Shown piece after piece: positions 15,469-18,495 of a DNA stretch of 18,495 nt. A program made the translations under genes and the position numbers. Source of the stretch: BMS3ABIN04 sp965554225 (lineage in GTDB: Bacteria; Bacteroidota; Ignavibacteria; Ignavibacteriales; Melioribacteraceae); assembly GCA_965554225.1 (NCBI GenBank), contig CBEVZC010000056.1, positions 1 to 18,495 of the forward strand. Direction: 5' to 3'. Position 1 is the first letter of the stretch; every line of letters begins with the position of its first letter. Below the pieces are notes generated by a model. The model saw nothing but the letters and a program-made list of their open reading frames with translations. It was not told the origin of the DNA and made no database searches.

Positions 15469-15499
15469 AAAAACACTTAATCATTTGAAACCGTTTTCC
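15459..15499 (-). promoter_or_regulatory. Antiterminator pairing of the TPP riboswitch
   Basis: GGAAAACGG (15499-15491, minus strand) is exactly complementary to CCGTTTTCC (15467-15459), which is the 5' half and loop of the terminator hairpin. A 9-bp antiterminator can therefore form, with one more G-U pair. The same GGAAAA is the 3' strand of aptamer helix P1, so ligand binding and antitermination exclude each other. Confidence 0.8.
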
Positions 15500-15579
15500 T
15501 ACGCCGGTATTATCCGGTTCAGGTATTAAGGGTTTTTTCTCAGTCCGATATTTATTCGAACACCCCTAACGGAAAATTT
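15491..15579 (-). promoter_or_regulatory. TPP (thiamine pyrophosphate) riboswitch
   Basis: The minus strand carries every part of the THI-box consensus in order: GGGGTG (15566-15561), CTGAGA (15543-15538), ACCCTT (15533-15528), ACCTGAACCGGATAATACCGG and GCGTAGGAAAA. Helix P1 pairs TTTTCC (15576-15571) with GGAAAA (15499-15494). It lies immediately upstream of the receptor-thiN-symporter operon and controls it through the terminator at 15441-15468. Confidence 0.97.
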
Positions 15580-15585
15580 ATACTG

Positions 15586-15617
15586 TAAACTTAATAAAGT
15601 TAAAAATCTAATTCAAT
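15586..15617 (-). promoter_or_regulatory. Possible promoter of the thiamine operon
   Basis: TAAGTTTA (15593-15586) is one base off the Bacteroidota -7 consensus TAnnTTTG, and ATTG (15617-15614) lies 20 nt upstream, near the -33 TTTG. A start a few bases downstream would keep the whole P1 helix. It overlaps the last codons of the lytic transglycosylase gene. The match is weak; read-through from that gene is an alternative. Confidence 0.25.
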
Positions 15618-18388
15618 ATTACTAATTTTTGTCCTGCTTTTATTTTTGAGGTTTTTAATTTGTTCCACGCTTTTAAATCTGCAATTCTTACATTATACTG
15701 ATTTGCAATAGTCCAGAGAGCTTCTCCCCTTTTCACTTCGTGAATTTTATTTGCCGAATGAATTCTTTTTACGGATGTTAAATTGTTAGGTTTTTTTCTA
15801 TATATTTTTAACGACTGTCCTAGAAGTATTTTATTTCCTTTAAGATTATTCCATTTCCTCAAATCGGAAATTTTAACATGATTTTTAAGAGCTATTTTAC
15901 CAAGAGTATCATATCGTTTTACTTTGTAAATAATAGCATTTGATTTATGCTTAGAGCGGTTTGAATTGCTGCGGGTTTTAGCTATGGCTCTTGTAGAACT
16001 GATATTCTTTACTTTAAGAGTTTTACCGACAATAATTTTATTTGAGTGGAGATTATTTATTTTCTTTAATTGTCTAATACTTGTACGATATTTCAAAGCA
16101 ATTTTACCAAGCGTATCGCCTTTGCGTATTTTATATGTTCCAGGTTTACTGCTTACATTCCGGGCTGTTGCAACATATCCCCGTGAATTATTCGGGTAGA
16201 TTTTTAATAATTTGCCGGCGTAAATTCTATTTGTTCTCAGTCTGTTCCATCTTCTAATTTGGTAAGTTGATACATTATATTTTTCGGCAATTTCTCCCAT
16301 TGAATCGCCTTTCTTAATTCTGTATTTCACTAAGTTTCTTTTTGAAGTGGTACTTTTACGACTTTTAGCAATATATTCCGTACCCGGTTTGCCTGTATAG
16401 ATTCTAAGTTTTTTCCCTTTGTAAATTCTACTGGTTCTCAGTCCGTTCCATCTTTTTAATTGAGAGATTCTTACTCCAAATTTATGTGCAATTGTTGAAA
16501 GAGATTCACCGCGTCTTATTCTATGTTCAATCCATGTATCACCGGAGCTTTCGTATAACTTTCTAATTTTTTGTGTTCTTCCCATCTTATCTATAGATGC
16601 ATAGTAATCTTTTTTGTCTTTTGGTTCGTATATATTTAGCTGCTGTCCTACGCGAATAGATGTTGTGTAAGGTAAATTATTCCAGTTCCTTATGTCAAAA
16701 ACTCTCACATTAAAAAGAGTTGCAATATCAACAAGATTGTCGCCTCTCTTAACAGTGTACAAGACTAAATCTTTATCTTTAGGTATGATAATTTTGTTTG
16801 AATCACTTAAATTATTCTTATAAACATCAATATAATCCGTTTTAGAATTTGTATCGTCAATTACAAGTTTATAGGGAACTTTGCTGGGATCGAAATGGGT
16901 AGTGTCTTCCTCAGCTGCCTGCAGATCCGTATCGAGCAAAACTTTACCGTTAGCAAATCTTGAGACAGGGATTTTTAACCTTACACCGGGATAAATACGT
17001 GACCGTAACGATATATTATTTATTCGTGCAAGACTTGATAATCTAACATGATATTTATGTGCAATTTGTGAAAGTGTTTCACCGCGCTTTACTCTATGAA
17101 GAACATAAAGTAATTTAGCATCTTCAGGAATATTCTTTATGTTTTCTTGAAAGGCTGTATAGGAAAGTGCGGGAACTTTTAATTTGTATCCGCCGGGTAA
17201 ATTTGGAGGAGTACAATATTGAATTAAATCGGGATTTAGATCTTTCAATTCTTTTAATGAAATGTCAGCACATTTTGCTAAGACGTTTAAATCAATAGCT
17301 TCGTTAATTGTGTACTCTTTCGTTTCAAGTGGCTTGGTATATTCTAAATTATGAAAGCCGTATTTTTCCGGTTGACTAGCAATAAGAGTAACCGCAATAT
17401 ATTGAGGAACATAATTTCGAGTTTCTCTCGGCAGAAATCTTCTTATCTTCCAAAAATCTTTAGCTCCCGCTCTGCGTTCTGCCCTTCTAATTCTACCTTC
17501 TCCGGTATTATAAGCGGCAATTGCCAAATACCAATCGCCAAGCGACACATACAAGTCTCTTAAATGTCTTGCAGCAGCGCGAGTTGATTTCTCAGGGTTT
17601 CTTCTTTCATCAACATAAAAATTAACATTCAGGTCGTAAAGTCTTCCGGTACCTTTAATAAATTGCCATAACCCAACAGCTCTAGCCCAAGATCTTGCAT
17701 GAGGTCTTAGTCCGCTTTCCGGAAGACTTAAAAATATTAATTGCTGAGGAACTTTTTCTTCGGCAAATATTTTTCCCATCATTGGAAAATACTTGCCTGT
17801 CCTTTCAAGCCATATTTCCATATGTCTTCTGCCTCTGCCGGTAAAGTATTCTATATATTGTTCTACAAATCTATTTACGGTTAGGGGGAAATCACCCACG
17901 ACAATTACTTTACTTTTATCAACTGCTTCTTCCTTTGCATCTTCTTTAAGTGGAGGTATATCGGGAATGTTATTGCTCATCCATTCTTCTAATGCAAAAG
18001 TAGGAACGTTATCCGGTAATTCTTTTAATTTATTTAAATAATCCTGGTAATCTTCCACTATCGAATTTTCAAGCTCAGAGTAAGCCTCGTTATCTTCAAT
18101 ATCAGGGTAATAACTAAGTTCATTAATTATAGCTAAAGCGGAATCAAAAGCTGCTATAGTGTTTTTTGTATTTTTTAGCTCTTTGTTGGAAAGAGCGGTT
18201 AAGTAAAGCTGGCGTGCATCTTCCAGCATTTCGTTTACAATGACGGTTGTTTCAACAACTTGGCTTGTGTCTTGCTGCTCCGCAGTCTGCTTATTTTCAG
18301 TTCTATCCGATACCGATTTAAAAGAACTGCATGATGAAAAATAAAAACTTGCCAAAACGATGAAGGAAAGTAAAAATTTATTACGCAC
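15608..18388 (-). CDS. mltD: MltD-like lytic transglycosylase lipoprotein with seven LysM repeats
   Basis: Cell-wall enzyme that cleaves peptidoglycan glycan strands to 1,6-anhydromuropeptides. A lipoprotein signal ends at Cys20 (FSSC). The SLT/GH23 domain spans about residues 190-345: the catalytic Glu224 in LPESG, GLWQF (239-243), and AAYNTGEGRI (291-300). A LysM-like degenerate segment (about 358-406) is followed by seven clear LysM peptidoglycan-binding repeats near 429-474, 543-587, 620-664, 688-731, 751-794, 820-863 and 882-926, joined by basic linkers. At 926 aa it is about twice the length of E. coli MltD, mostly from the extra LysM units. The start is GTG at 18388 with AGGGAG upstream. 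The gene ends about 30 nt before the TPP riboswitch of the next operon on the same strand. The mltD name reflects domain order; orthology is not proven. Confidence 0.92.
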   Translation of the reverse strand: MRNKFLLSFIVLASFYFSSCSSFKSVSDRTENKQTAEQQDTSQVVETTVIVNEMLEDARQLYLTALSNKELKNTKNTIAAFDSALAIINELSYYPDIEDNEAYSELENSIVEDYQDYLNKLKELPDNVPTFALEEWMSNNIPDIPPLKEDAKEEAVDKSKVIVVGDFPLTVNRFVEQYIEYFTGRGRRHMEIWLERTGKYFPMMGKIFAEEKVPQQLIFLSLPESGLRPHARSWARAVGLWQFIKGTGRLYDLNVNFYVDERRNPEKSTRAAARHLRDLYVSLGDWYLAIAAYNTGEGRIRRAERRAGAKDFWKIRRFLPRETRNYVPQYIAVTLIASQPEKYGFHNLEYTKPLETKEYTINEAIDLNVLAKCADISLKELKDLNPDLIQYCTPPNLPGGYKLKVPALSYTAFQENIKNIPEDAKLLYVLHRVKRGETLSQIAHKYHVRLSSLARINNISLRSRIYPGVRLKIPVSRFANGKVLLDTDLQAAEEDTTHFDPSKVPYKLVIDDTNSKTDYIDVYKNNLSDSNKIIIPKDKDLVLYTVKRGDNLVDIATLFNVRVFDIRNWNNLPYTTSIRVGQQLNIYEPKDKKDYYASIDKMGRTQKIRKLYESSGDTWIEHRIRRGESLSTIAHKFGVRISQLKRWNGLRTSRIYKGKKLRIYTGKPGTEYIAKSRKSTTSKRNLVKYRIKKGDSMGEIAEKYNVSTYQIRRWNRLRTNRIYAGKLLKIYPNNSRGYVATARNVSSKPGTYKIRKGDTLGKIALKYRTSIRQLKKINNLHSNKIIVGKTLKVKNISSTRAIAKTRSNSNRSKHKSNAIIYKVKRYDTLGKIALKNHVKISDLRKWNNLKGNKILLGQSLKIYRKKPNNLTSVKRIHSANKIHEVKRGEALWTIANQYNVRIADLKAWNKLKTSKIKAGQKLVILN

Positions 18389-18495
18389 AATAGCTCCCTA
18401 TCTAAAAAAAAGATGTTGAAAAATAATAGGTTACAAGGATAATATCAAGTAAAACATTATATAAATTTATTTAATTTCTTTGATTACAATCTTAG

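Noticed and set aside
15423..15476. Longer start for the TonB-dependent receptor (18 more residues)
   Set aside because: The extra codons fall inside the riboswitch terminator, and the signal peptide begins properly at 15422 with AAAGGA upstream.
17351..18041. Plus-strand open frames inside the lytic transglycosylase gene
   Set aside because: They are antisense to conserved SLT-domain coding sequence and have no motifs or start signals.

Overview
The window is an AT-rich, gene-dense stretch of a bacterial chromosome. It probably comes from the Bacteroidota/Chlorobiota/Ignavibacteriota group, and an Ignavibacteria-like organism fits best. The grounds are a TonB-dependent receptor with an N-terminal carboxypeptidase-D-regulatory-like domain, several genes without a clear Shine-Dalgarno sequence, a pyruvoyl-type arginine decarboxylase, and a RAYT transposase surrounded by short hairpin repeats. 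The assignment is inferred from gene content; no marker-gene comparison was possible.

Left part (1-6.3 kb): a probable alpha-glucan (maltodextrin) region. Two related SLC45/GPH-like major facilitator transporters (168-1664 plus, 3070-4341 minus) flank a secreted HExxH-type putative metallopeptidase (1772-2830 minus). A secreted GH13 amylase/cyclomaltodextrinase-type enzyme (4424-6265 minus) lies directly upstream of the second transporter. The likely scheme is that the exported enzyme cuts glucans and the permeases import the products. The convergent junction at about 1.7 kb carries a large composite inverted repeat.

Middle part (6.4-9.9 kb, plus strand): a PaaI-like hotdog thioesterase, then smpB, tyrS (TTG start) and pdaD (GTG start), closely spaced and probably co-transcribed, then an unrecognised four-helix membrane protein. 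These are translation quality control, tRNA charging and polyamine synthesis (arginine to agmatine).

9.9-10.9 kb: a RAYT (REP-associated tyrosine transposase) gene bracketed by two copies of a roughly 90-bp direct repeat. Each copy is built from hairpins abutting a GTTAC pentanucleotide, and additional solo hairpins lie on the right. It looks like a REPtron/BIME-type element.

Right part (10.9-15.6 kb, minus strand): a thiamine-uptake operon. A TPP riboswitch with a readable terminator/antiterminator switch precedes a TonB-dependent receptor, thiamine pyrophosphokinase and a sodium:solute symporter. The last two genes overlap by 14 nt. The logic is outer-membrane import, inner-membrane import, and trapping as TPP, shut off by TPP. 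The symporter sits where other Bacteroidota commonly have PnuT, so it is a candidate thiamine transporter. The end of the window (15.6-18.4 kb, minus) is a long MltD-like lytic transglycosylase lipoprotein with seven clear LysM repeats. No gap without a gene exceeds 300 bases, and no tRNA, rRNA or CRISPR array was seen.
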